Part shown: piece after piece, positions 8,579 to 15,494 of the stretch
Layout: the number at the start of each line of letters is the position of its first letter
Numbering within the stretch: position 1 is the stretch's first letter
NCBI RefSeq assembly: GCF_001866055.1
Contig: NZ_MLQS01000024.1
Span: 34,532-98,531, forward strand
DNA: 64,000 nt
Direction: 5' to 3'
Origin: Anaerobacillus alkalidiazotrophicus
GTDB lineage: Bacteria > Bacillota > Bacilli > Bacillales_H > Anaerobacillaceae
The notes under the pieces: generated by a model
The model's input: the letters and a program-made list of their open reading frames with translations, nothing else
What the model was told of the DNA's origin: nothing
Database searches by the model: none
Position numbers and translations under genes: made by a program

Positions 8579-8812
8579 ATGGATAAATTCGATATTACCA
8601 ATAAAGTACATGCTAAGTTAGAAACAGGAAGTAAATTGAACCTTTACCTTGATGAAAAAAAGATTGGTCATATCACATTGACAAATCAAGGGAATCATTA
8701 TGAAATGGCTGAAGGCTTCTTACTTGAGAACGATAAAATATATAAAAATGAAAATAATGATATTGAATATACAAAACAATATGTAGACGATTGTGACATG
8801 GGTTGGTGTTAA
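8579..8812 (+). CDS. yusG: YusG-like DUF2553 small protein
   Basis: A 77-residue acidic protein (MDKFDITNKVHAKLETGSKL) ending in CDMGWC. Length and position beside gcvH match YusG of B. subtilis, assigned to DUF2553. The ATG at 8579 lies 10 bp after GAGGAGG; a TTG at 8573 is the alternative. No membrane segment is visible. It faces gcvH convergently and the two share a terminator hairpin. Function unknown. Confidence 0.8.
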   Translation: MDKFDITNKVHAKLETGSKLNLYLDEKKIGHITLTNQGNHYEMAEGFLLENDKIYKNENNDIEYTKQYVDDCDMGWC

Positions 8813-8825
8813 CCCGAGTTAAAAT

Positions 8826-8866
8826 AAAAAAGCTCTTACCCTTTAAAATAAGGCGAGAGCTTTTTA
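8826..8866. terminator. Bidirectional terminator between yusG and gcvH
   Basis: AAAAAGCTCT...ACCCTT pairs with AAGGCGAGAGCTTTTT; both flanks are A/T runs, so it can end transcripts from both convergent genes. Confidence 0.85.
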
Positions 8867-8870
8867 TTAA

Positions 8871-9254
8871 TTAGTCTTCTTTAGTCATCGCTTCGTATTG
8901 TTCTGCAGTCATCAATTTATCAACCTCAGATACGTCACTTGGTTCAACGATAATCATCCATGCTTTTTCATATGGCGATTCATTTACAAGCTCTGGTGAA
9001 TCATCAAGGTCTTCGTTAATAGCAACTACTTTCCCACTAATTGGAGCGTATAGTTCAGAAACTGTTTTTACAGATTCAACACTTCCAAACGGCTGATCTG
9101 CTTCAATTTCGTCACCAACTTCAGGTAACTCAACAAAAACGATATCTCCTAATTCAGATTGAGCAAAATCTGTAATTCCAATACGTACTTGGTTTCCTTC
9201 AACCTTTGTCCATTCATGTTCTTCAGAATACTTAAAATCTTTTGGTAAATTCAT
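8871..9254 (-). CDS. gcvH: Glycine cleavage system H protein
   Basis: GcvH carries the aminomethyl group on a lipoyl arm between GcvP, GcvT and GcvL. In Bacillus it is also a hub for moving lipoyl or octanoyl groups to other enzymes. The 127-residue protein shows the H-protein start ([20 protein letters not shown]), [18 protein letters not shown] and the lipoylation site [11 protein letters not shown], with the modified Lys in SVKT. The rest of the glycine cleavage genes are not nearby, which matches B. subtilis, where gcvH stands alone (yusH). Confidence 0.97.
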   Translation of the reverse strand: MNLPKDFKYSEEHEWTKVEGNQVRIGITDFAQSELGDIVFVELPEVGDEIEADQPFGSVESVKTVSELYAPISGKVVAINEDLDDSPELVNESPYEKAWMIIVEPSDVSEVDKLMTAEQYEAMTKED

Positions 9255-9356
9255 TAATTGATCCCTCCAAAGCTTATATTTGCCAGATCTGTATGTATCA
9301 TACTCTCAGCAGTAAAACTTTCCATTTTTCTATTATACCAAAATTAATTTCCATTA

Positions 9357-9535
9357 ATAAAGCTGAACTTCAATCAGTAGGGGATTTCAGATTGTTAGTT
9401 AACTTATACCACGGGCATAAGAATAACTAATCATCAGCTTTTTCCGATGAAAGTTATTCTATATCGGACCTTTAGGAGCAGTTAATCCCCCCACCTAAAG
9501 TGATAGAGGTCTTACTACCCCTTAGAGTGGGATCA
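9357..9535 (+). repeat. Family I structured repeat, diverged copy (I-A)
   Basis: It has the ends ATAAAGCTGAACTTCAATCAG and AGAGTGGGAT and the central hairpin AGAATAACTAATCATCAGC with its complement. The first hairpin arm is degraded (AGTAGGGGATTT) and the last hairpin is shortened relative to the consensus at 51773-51989. Confidence 0.75.
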
Positions 9536-9561
9536 ACGTTGTTGTTGAATTTTTGAGTAAA

Positions 9562-9927
9562 CTAATTACCATTTTTCCATGTTTCCTCAAAAGTCTCTTC
9601 TTTAAACCCAACCGTTACAGTTTTTCCATCGGTAACAATTGGTCTTTTCAATAACATTCCATCTGAACCTAGTAATTCAAATAATTCATCTTCAGAAGCT
9701 ACTTTTATTTTATCTTTCAAGCCTAGTTCGCGATACTTTTGACCAGATGTATTGAAGAACTTTTTGAGTTCCAAGTCGCTTTTTTCATACAGCTTTACTA
9801 CCTCATCTTTTGATGGTGGATTGTCTACAATATGTACTTCTTCAAAAGTAACTCCATTCTCCTCTAACCATTTTTTTGCCTTACGACAAGTTCCGCATTT
9901 CGGATATGAATAAAACTTTAACGCCAT
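9562..9927 (-). CDS. yusI: ArsC/Spx-family thioredoxin-fold protein (YusI)
   Basis: A 121-residue protein of the arsenate-reductase-like ArsC/Spx superfamily. It has the N-terminal redox motif YPKCGTCRKAKKWL (CxxC) and the family segment LLKRPIVTDGKTVTVGF. It lacks the C-terminal RNA-polymerase-facing features of Spx itself (RRFLPRKVR) and is closer to YffB/YusI-type proteins. B. subtilis yusI also follows gcvH. The substrate is unknown; it may reduce or sense thiols. The start at 9927 has a Shine-Dalgarno GGAGC upstream. Confidence 0.9.
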   Translation of the reverse strand: MALKFYSYPKCGTCRKAKKWLEENGVTFEEVHIVDNPPSKDEVVKLYEKSDLELKKFFNTSGQKYRELGLKDKIKVASEDELFELLGSDGMLLKRPIVTDGKTVTVGFKEETFEETWKNGN

Positions 9928-9997
9928 ATTTCAAGCTCCTTTCCTTCTTAATTTATATAAGTGGAACAGGCTTGTCGCCCATTCCATCTTCATCTTA

Positions 9998-10186
9998 CTA
10001 TGAATTCGGTCTATTTTTCATGTCTTCTGCTCGAACTTCAGCATTATTTCCTTCATTAATGCCAGATTTCCATACTTCTTGGATGCCATTTTGACTAGTC
10101 TGATCTATTCCATCAAATTCCTTTGCAAAACGATCAACTGCTTCCAAAGGTCCATCATAAACAATTTCATTTTCTGGATCCCTCAT
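9998..10186 (-). CDS. Small hypothetical protein (62 aa)
   Basis: A hydrophilic, acidic 62-residue protein beginning MRDPENEIVYDGPLEAVDRF. The ATG at 10186 follows GGGGTG at 8 bp; the upstream GTG at 10195 would overlap it. No signal peptide or membrane segment is visible. I do not recognise the family. It lies 70 bp upstream of yusI in the same direction and may share its transcript. Confidence 0.65.
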   Translation of the reverse strand: MRDPENEIVYDGPLEAVDRFAKEFDGIDQTSQNGIQEVWKSGINEGNNAEVRAEDMKNRPNS

Positions 10187-10480
10187 TAAAGACACACCCC
10201 TTTTTATAAAATTATTCTCACTTCACTAACGATAAAAAGCGTTAACCTAGAGTGAATGGATCTTAACTGATTAAGATCTTATTTAGTATTTGAAGTCAAA
10301 ATTGAAAGAAATCAACCAATAATTGGCGGGGGCACGTCATTATATTTTTAAATTTGTTAAGTATAGTCTTTTATAAAACATCAAAGAATATCAACGAAGC
10401 GTGCCTTTGATTTTTCATTTAAAGGATTACGTAAAGAATTGACATTGCGTCAAGTGTTTCTATAAAGGAGGTAAATAACA

Positions 10481-10756
10481 ATGCAACAACAACAGCAAAT
10501 AAATCAAATGCAACAGCAAGGGATTATGACACAACCACCAACTGTCATTACTAGTAAAGACCAACTATATATAACTGACATGTTATCTTGGAATTTATTA
10601 GCAATGAAAAAAGCACACTTTTTTGCTCAGCAATGTATGGATCCAGAAATTAAAGCTGCGATTGAACAAGCTGGTCAAATGCATGAACGTCATTACCAAA
10701 AAATCTTAACTCATTTACAAAATCCTAATCAACCTTCCAAGAGCCCATTGCAATAA
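10481..10756 (+). CDS. CotF-like spore coat protein, first of a pair
   Basis: A 91-residue protein with a Gln-rich head (MQQQQQINQMQQQ) followed by an all-helical domain typical of small CotF-like coat proteins: ITDMLSWNLLAMKKAHFFAQ and AIEQAGQMHERHYQKILTHL. The helical part resembles one half of a ferritin-like coat protein. AAAGGAGG precedes the ATG. The next gene, also CotF-like, starts 12 bp downstream, so they form an operon probably expressed in the mother cell during sporulation. In B. subtilis the yus region likewise carries yusN, a coat-like gene. Confidence 0.8.
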   Translation: MQQQQQINQMQQQGIMTQPPTVITSKDQLYITDMLSWNLLAMKKAHFFAQQCMDPEIKAAIEQAGQMHERHYQKILTHLQNPNQPSKSPLQ

Positions 10757-10768
10757 GGAGGATATAAC

Positions 10769-11110
10769 ATGAATAATAATCAAAACATGAAAATACAAAA
10801 TCCAAAAACTCAAGTTCCAGAGTCTCCACAAATGTCTGACCGTGATTTCATTAATGATATTTTAACAACTGAAAAACACATGACAGAATCATATAGCACT
10901 GCTTTAAATGAAGCTAGCCATGAATCTTTATATAAAGATTTAAACCAAATTTTTAATGAAACACAAGATTGCCAACGTCAGTTATTTAACGTCATGTTTA
11001 AAAAAGGTTGGTACTCATTTGATGCAGCTGATCAACAACAGTTAAACCAATCGTACCAACAATTTTCTGGCTATTCAAACCAATTCCCATATAAAAATAC
11101 CATTTCATAG
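10769..11110 (+). CDS. CotF-family spore coat protein
   Basis: A 113-residue protein with an Asn/Gln-rich head and a CotF domain: MSDRDFINDILTTEKHMTES followed by SYSTALNEASHESLYKDLNQ and a Gln/Tyr-rich tail (QLNQSYQQFSGYSNQFPY). Such proteins are assembled on the spore surface. AAGGAGG sits at the end of the upstream coat gene and overlaps its stop region, so the pair is translationally close. A strong terminator follows immediately. Confidence 0.88.
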   Translation: MNNNQNMKIQNPKTQVPESPQMSDRDFINDILTTEKHMTESYSTALNEASHESLYKDLNQIFNETQDCQRQLFNVMFKKGWYSFDAADQQQLNQSYQQFSGYSNQFPYKNTIS

Positions 11111-11118
11111 GTATTACT

Positions 11119-11149
11119 GACTTGCCTGTTTTTAGGCAAGTCTTTTTTC
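11119..11149 (+). terminator. Terminator of the coat-protein operon
   Basis: ACTTGCCTG, a five-T loop, AGGCAAGT and then TCTTTTTT: a textbook stem with a T run, 8 bp after the second coat gene. Confidence 0.92.
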
Positions 11150-11192
11150 ACTTTTGGATCATTCAATATATACTATCGTTAAAGAAAGTATG

Positions 11193-11267
11193 ATAAAGCT
11201 GAACTTCCATAAGTGGGGGGCTCCTCACCTTAAGTTTTGAGGTGGGGCCCCTTAAGAGTGGGATAAA
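11193..11267 (+). repeat. Family I structured repeat, internally deleted copy (I-B)
   Basis: It keeps both family ends (ATAAAGCTGAACTTCCAT and CCCCTTAAGAGTGGGATAAA) but has lost the central part. What remains is one GC-rich hairpin (CTCACCTTAAGTTTTGAGGTGGGG). Confidence 0.75.
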
Positions 11268-11404
11268 ACAAAATTACTCCATAATAATAAACAGATTTTA
11301 TAAAAATTTCCCCATATTGTATTTTTTTCCTGTATAATAGAAAAAGTGAACCTTGATCAAGACAATCTTTTAAAGTAGAGAAAAAAGGGAGCGTTCGGTA
11401 CGTA

Positions 11405-11680
11405 ATGAAGGATAGTAAAATATATGCCTCAATGATTTTCAGTATTTTATCCTCAAGTAGAGATAAGGATTCAGCCTTACGAGCAGTACAACAAAACTTT
11501 AATTTTCATGGAACTTTACGAATGGAAATAGAAGAGTTGTATGAAACATATCATAATAGTAACATCAAATTAACAAATGAATTTATAAAACTCATTGATC
11601 AATTTTCTAAAAATAGGTATCCCTACTTGGCTGGCATTTCGCTTAAACCAACTAGAAGAACTCAATCCCACTCTTCTTAA
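11405..11680 (+). CDS. Hypothetical protein (91 aa)
   Basis: A 91-residue soluble protein beginning MKDSKIYASMIFSILSSSRDKDSAL. The middle is predicted helical (LRMEIEELYETYHNSNIKLT) and the C-terminus is basic (KPTRRTQSHSS). AAGGGAG lies about 12 bp before the ATG and a good terminator follows, which supports it as a real gene. No family is recognised, and the neighbours give no functional hint. Confidence 0.65.
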   Translation: MKDSKIYASMIFSILSSSRDKDSALRAVQQNFNFHGTLRMEIEELYETYHNSNIKLTNEFIKLIDQFSKNRYPYLAGISLKPTRRTQSHSS

Positions 11681-11704
11681 TGAGTAATAAATAATGGAAA
11701 ATTT

Positions 11705-11742
11705 GCCCTACAATAATAAATTGTAGGGTTATTTATTTTTTT
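11705..11742 (+). terminator. Terminator after the 91-aa gene
   Basis: CCCTACAAT and ATTGTAGGG pair around AATAA; TTATTTATTTTTT follows. Confidence 0.9.
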
Positions 11743-11779
11743 CATCCACGACTAAATTCCAGGGATAAAATCCGAAAAA

Positions 11780-12355
11780 ATGATACATATTAAAATTATG
11801 GAAAAGGATCAAATTATTTTTGTCGTCGTTGTAGGTCTTTGGGTTTTTCAATTTTTTCTTTTTAAGGATCAACTGAAAAAGGAGGGACAGGGTGGTAGAG
11901 ACTCGAGTTTGAAGTTAATACAAGTTGGTTTTTTCTTATGCTTGTTAATTAGCTTTGGGATTTCTTATTATTTTCCCAAAACAGAAAACTTGTTATTGAA
12001 ACAAATTAGTATTCTCTTACTACTTAAGGGGATTTTTATTCGTTATTGGGCTTATTATGTGATGAAGAATTATTTTACTAGGACCATACATCCTCACAAA
12101 GATCGCCCACTCATAAGTTATGGTCCATACCGATTTGCTAGGCACCCTTTTCATGTCGGACTTTTTCTTATCGTATTAGGTTTATGCATGTTTATTTGCA
12201 GTCATCTATTCGCGATTTTAATTGTCTTACCAATTATGGGGAGTATATTGCATTATCGAATGTCTTTGGAAGAACAGCTTCTCTCTCAGAAATATGGGGA
12301 AATATATATAGGTTGGTGTCGACATCGGTTTCGACTGTTTCCATTTCTCTATTAG
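11780..12355 (+). CDS. Isoprenylcysteine carboxyl methyltransferase-like integral membrane protein
   Basis: A 191-residue protein with four or five hydrophobic segments. The C-terminal half carries the ICMT/PEMT signature: LISYGPYRFARHPFHVGLFL (GPY...RHPxxxG) and then a second conserved motif with EEQLLSQKYGEIY. This fold places a SAM-dependent methyltransferase in the membrane. In bacteria the substrates are mostly unknown (phospholipids, isoprenoids or lipid tails). The Shine-Dalgarno before the ATG at 11780 is weak (CAGGGAT), and MEKDQIIF at 11798 is another possible start. It stands alone with its own terminator. Confidence 0.85.
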   Translation: MIHIKIMEKDQIIFVVVVGLWVFQFFLFKDQLKKEGQGGRDSSLKLIQVGFFLCLLISFGISYYFPKTENLLLKQISILLLLKGIFIRYWAYYVMKNYFTRTIHPHKDRPLISYGPYRFARHPFHVGLFLIVLGLCMFICSHLFAILIVLPIMGSILHYRMSLEEQLLSQKYGEIYIGWCRHRFRLFPFLY

Positions 12356-12385
12356 CTTTCGTCTTATAATGGCGAAAGCTTTTTG
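12354..12385 (+). terminator. Terminator of the ICMT-like gene
   Basis: AGCTTTCG and CGAAAGCT pair around TCTTATAATGG, followed by TTTTT. Confidence 0.9.
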
Positions 12386-12496
12386 TATAAGTTGGAAGTG
12401 AGATACAACACGAACAGACAATGACACTTGTTTTTTAGACATCGTTTTATACGAGATTATGTGCGTTCATAGATTTATGCACAATCCCGTTGTGGT

Positions 12497-13108
12497 TGTG
12501 CGCGTTTTTCCGGATTTATGCACGATTTTGATAAGTTTCTGCTCGGTCTTGATTTTCTGCGCGATTCAGTTCTGGTTGTGCGCGAGAACACTCTGGTTCT
12601 GCGCGTTTTTCTGGATTTATGCACGATTTTGATAGGTTTCTGCTCGGTCTTGATTTTCTGCGCGATTCCGTCCTGGTTGTGCGCGAGAACACTCGATTTC
12701 TGCGCGTTTTTCTGGATTTATGCGCGTTTTTGATAAGTTTCTGCTCCGCCTTGATTTTCTGCGCGATTCCGTCCTGGTTGTGCGCGAGAACACTCTGGTT
12801 CTGCGCGTTTTTCCGGATTTATGCACGTTTTTGATAAGTTTCTGCTCGGTCTTGATTTTCTGCGCGATTCAGTTCTGGTTGTGCGCGAGAACACTCGATT
12901 TCTGCGCGTTTTTCTGGATTTATGCGCGTTTTTGATAAGTTTCTGCTCGGCCTTGATTTTCTGCGCGATTCCGTTCTGGTTGTGCGCGAGAACACTCTGG
13001 TTCTGCGCGTTTTTCTGGATTTATGCGCGTTTTTGATAAGTTTCTGCTCGGCCTTGATTTTCTGCGCGATTCCGTCCTGTTTGTGCGCGTTTTTCTGGAT
13101 TTATGCGC
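12497..13108. repeat. Nested tandem repeat: 101-bp units made of five ~20-bp subunits
   Basis: Full units begin at 12518, 12619, 12720, 12821 and 12922 with an exact 101-bp period, and a final 80-bp unit begins at 13023. Each full unit divides into five subunits of 21, 18, 21, 21 and 20 bp, each opening with a variant of YTGCGCG. Because 101 is not a multiple of 3, overlapping 69-100-residue frames appear on both strands, but none has a ribosome binding site and they repeat in each frame, so I treat the block as non-coding. It is more GC-rich than its surroundings. The last unit lacks exactly one subunit. Confidence 0.93.
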
Positions 13109-13307
13109 GATATCACCGTAGTGGTACAAATCAAACCAATTATTACCTATTTAAATACAATCGCTTCCAGGCGTTTTCACTTCTCTTCTATTACATAATG
13201 AGGTATTATTCACATAGTAAATAATCGTCATTAACCATCACTGATATCTACAGTCAAGCTTACAAATAACATCCTTTTACTAATGGTCTCATTACTTCCC
13301 TTTTATC

Positions 13308-13345
13308 TAGACGCTGGAGCCAGATAGTTTCCAAGTAAGAAATTT
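13308..13345 (+). repeat. Right-end fragment of a family III repeat (III-e)
   Basis: GACGCTGGAGCCAGATAGTTTCCAAGTAAG matches the constant right end of family III (GCTGAAGCTAGACAGTTTCTAAGTTAG) with changes. No left end is seen. Family I copy C abuts it directly, suggesting insertion into or beside a decayed copy. Confidence 0.55.
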
Positions 13346-13559
13346 TATCCCACTCTTAAGGGGCAAGTAAGACCCCCACCTCAAAACGTAAGAAAATCGA
13401 GAAGTTTAGGTGGGGGATAAACTGCCCCTAAAGGTCCGATATAGAATAACTTTCATCAGTGAAGCTGATGATTAGTTATTCTTATGTCCGTGGTATAAGT
13501 TGAACTAACAATCAGTGGGGGATGAAGGAAAACCCCCACTGATTGAAGTTCAGCTTTAT
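13344..13559 (-). repeat. Family I structured repeat, full length, inverted (I-C)
   Basis: A near-complete 216-bp copy in the opposite orientation to all the others. It shows hairpin 3 (CCCCCACCTC.../GAGGTGGGGG type), the central AGAATAACTTTCATCAG hairpin and hairpin 1 (CAGTGGGGGATGAAGG...CCCCCACTG). It ends 35 bp before the radical SAM gene and so is probably part of that gene's leader. Confidence 0.85.
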
Positions 13560-13594
13560 CAGAATTACATTATTTACAACAAGGAGTCAAACTG

Positions 13595-14470
13595 ATGAAA
13601 ACTTTCAAAAAGGTTTATGTTGAAATTACGAGTGTTTGTAACCTAGCATGTAGTTTTTGTCCACCTACTGAACGGTCCAAACAATTTATCCAAATAGATC
13701 AATTTAACTATATATTAGATCAAATAAGACCTCATACGAAGTATATCTATCTTCATGTAAAAGGAGAGCCACTTTTACATCCAAAGATCGACCAACTTCT
13801 TGATATTAGCCACGAAAAAGGATTTAAAGTAAACATAACGACGAATGGTACATTGCTGAAAAAAGCCAAGCATAAAATTTTGATGAAACCAGCGTTACGG
13901 CAAATGAACTTTTCGTTACACAGTTTTGATGGTCACCCCGGTTCAACAAACAGACATGAGTATATTACTTCGATACTTTCATTTGCTAAAGAGGCTGTAG
14001 AACAAAGCAAGATGATCGTTTCCTTACGCTTATGGAATTTAGATCAAGATAATGCCACAAACGCAGAAAAAAAACGTAATCGTGAAGCGCTAGAAATTAT
14101 TGAAAAAGAATTTGACTTAGATTACCAAATCGAAGAAAAGATCTCCCCAGGTACTGGCGTGAAAGTTGCTGACCGAATTTACTTAAACCAAGATTATGAA
14201 TTTAAATGGCCTGCTTTACATGAGGAAGAAGATGATGGCAAAGGGTTTTGCCATGCGCTAAGAAGTCAAGCTGCCATATTAACGAATGGTGTTGTTGTTC
14301 CTTGCTGTCTTGATGGTGAAGGAGTAATAAATTTAGGAAACGTCTACCAAACTTCTTTTTCTGAAATAGTAGACGGTAAACGTGCAAATAATATTTATCA
14401 TGGTTTTTCAAGACGAGAAGCAGTAGAAGAACTATGTAGAAAGTGCGGGTATCGTAAACGCTTTGGTTAA
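13595..14470 (+). CDS. Radical SAM/SPASM domain protein
   Basis: A 291-residue enzyme. The radical SAM cluster motif is near the N-terminus (SVCNLACSFCPP, CxxxCxxC). TNGTLL and KGEPLLHP, the GGE-like SAM-binding motif, follow. The C-terminal part has a SPASM-type auxiliary cluster region: AILTNGVVVPCCLDGEG and LCRKCGYRKRF. Such enzymes use a 5'-deoxyadenosyl radical to modify peptides, proteins or small molecules. No precursor peptide gene is obvious next to it, so the substrate is unknown. The start at 13595 follows AAGGAG. A terminator follows within 10 bp, so the gene is monocistronic. Confidence 0.92.
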   Translation: MKTFKKVYVEITSVCNLACSFCPPTERSKQFIQIDQFNYILDQIRPHTKYIYLHVKGEPLLHPKIDQLLDISHEKGFKVNITTNGTLLKKAKHKILMKPALRQMNFSLHSFDGHPGSTNRHEYITSILSFAKEAVEQSKMIVSLRLWNLDQDNATNAEKKRNREALEIIEKEFDLDYQIEEKISPGTGVKVADRIYLNQDYEFKWPALHEEEDDGKGFCHALRSQAAILTNGVVVPCCLDGEGVINLGNVYQTSFSEIVDGKRANNIYHGFSRREAVEELCRKCGYRKRFG

Positions 14471-14476
14471 GGTAAA

Positions 14477-14504
14477 GCACGCCAGTCTCAGGCGTGTATT
14501 TTTT
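14477..14504 (+). terminator. Terminator of the radical SAM gene
   Basis: CACGCC and GGCGTG pair around AGTCTCA, followed by TATTTTTT. Confidence 0.85.
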
Positions 14505-14542
14505 GTAAACAAATGGGGCAATTTTTTATAAAGCCTTAAAGT

Positions 14543-14580
14543 AAAAAGATGCCCTAGACTATTGTCCAGGACATCTTTTC
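14543..14580 (-). terminator. Terminator of the qox operon
   Basis: On the minus strand AAAAGATGTCCTGGAC and GTCTAGGGCATCTTTTT pair around AATA, 5 bp beyond the qoxD stop. Confidence 0.92.
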
Positions 14581-14584
14581 TTCA

Positions 14585-14887
14585 TTAATGAGCCATATGA
14601 CCAGATGTTAAGATCCAGATCGAACCAAACACGATTACAGCTGCTAAGAAAAAGCTATATACCATATTAACGATGTTTGCCTTTCCGTCTTTACCTTCTG
14701 TCACGTGCATGAACATGATTAATTGCAAACCAGCTTGTAGGAGTGCTAATGTTCCTATGATCGCCATAATTGCACCTGTAGAAAGGTTTGTGCGAAATGC
14801 AACGATGATTGCCAAAATGGTCATTACTATCGATGATAAAAATCCAAACACTTCTTTTTTGGGAAAACTGCTTGTTGGCTGTGCCAT
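14585..14887 (-). CDS. qoxD: Cytochrome aa3 quinol oxidase subunit IV
   Basis: A 100-residue protein with three hydrophobic segments of the cytochrome c/quinol oxidase subunit IV (COX4_pro) family. Typical elements are FLSSIVMTILAIIVAF, LLQAGLQLIMFMHVTEGK and the C-terminal FFLAAVIVFGSIWI. Subunit IV supports assembly of the oxidase core. It is somewhat shorter than B. subtilis QoxD, about 124 residues. It follows qoxC with one base between stop and start and is the last gene of the operon, with the terminator at 14543-14580. Confidence 0.93.
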   Translation of the reverse strand: MAQPTSSFPKKEVFGFLSSIVMTILAIIVAFRTNLSTGAIMAIIGTLALLQAGLQLIMFMHVTEGKDGKANIVNMVYSFFLAAVIVFGSIWILTSGHMAH

Positions 14888-14888
14888 A

Positions 14889-15494
14889 TTACATCACCAT
14901 CCCTTGGATATAGACGAATGTAAAAATGAAGATCCATACAACGTCTAAGAAATGCCAATACAAGCTAATGATAAACACTTTACGTGCCGTAACAGTCGTT
15001 AACCCGCGACGATAAACTTGTAAAATAATTAGAAGCATCCAACCTATACCTAAAGCAACGTGCAATCCATGAGTACCAAGGAGTGCGTATAAACTAGATA
15101 GAAATGCACTTGTTTGCATTGTTGCTCCCATATGAACATAATGAGCAAACTCCATCACTTCCATCCCGATAAACGCAATACCTAAAAGCATTGTAATTGC
15201 TAACCATAACAACACACCATTTTCATTGTTACGACGCATTTCATGAATCGCAAGTCCGCATGTGAAACTACTTGTTAATAGAATAAACGTTAGTATTAAT
15301 ACATCTTTCAAAACGAACATATCTTGTGGTGTTGGTCCACCTACTGTACGATCTTGCAGGACAAAGTAAGTGGCGAAAAGCGTGGCAAATAATACGATTT
15401 CTGCACCAAGGAACACCCAAAAACCAAGAATATTCATTTGGTTTTGCTGAGTTTGATACTCCAACGGTAAGGATTTATCAACACTAGCTGCCAT
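14889..15494 (-). CDS. qoxC: Cytochrome aa3 quinol oxidase subunit III
   Basis: A 201-residue membrane protein with five hydrophobic helices. Family features are GFWVFLGAEIVLFATLFATY, GAMTSAFLSS-like TMQTSAFLSSLYALLGTHGLHV, and the C-terminal SLYWHFLDVVWIFIFTFVY. The THGLHV and WHFLDVVW motifs are diagnostic for heme-copper oxidase subunit III. The start codon overlaps the qoxB stop by one base. It is membrane-embedded next to subunit I. Confidence 0.96.
   Translation of the reverse strand: MAASVDKSLPLEYQTQQNQMNILGFWVFLGAEIVLFATLFATYFVLQDRTVGGPTPQDMFVLKDVLILTFILLTSSFTCGLAIHEMRRNNENGVLLWLAITMLLGIAFIGMEVMEFAHYVHMGATMQTSAFLSSLYALLGTHGLHVALGIGWMLLIILQVYRRGLTTVTARKVFIISLYWHFLDVVWIFIFTFVYIQGMVM

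Noticed and set aside
12497..13108. CRISPR array
   Set aside because: No alternation of constant repeats and unique spacers: the whole unit is repeated, subunits vary gradually, and no cas genes are near.
12518..13224. Overlapping open frames of 69-100 codons on both strands (MHDFDKFLLGLDF... types)
   Set aside because: They repeat every 101 bp in all frames as a by-product of the tandem repeat; none has a ribosome binding site and both strands are equally open.
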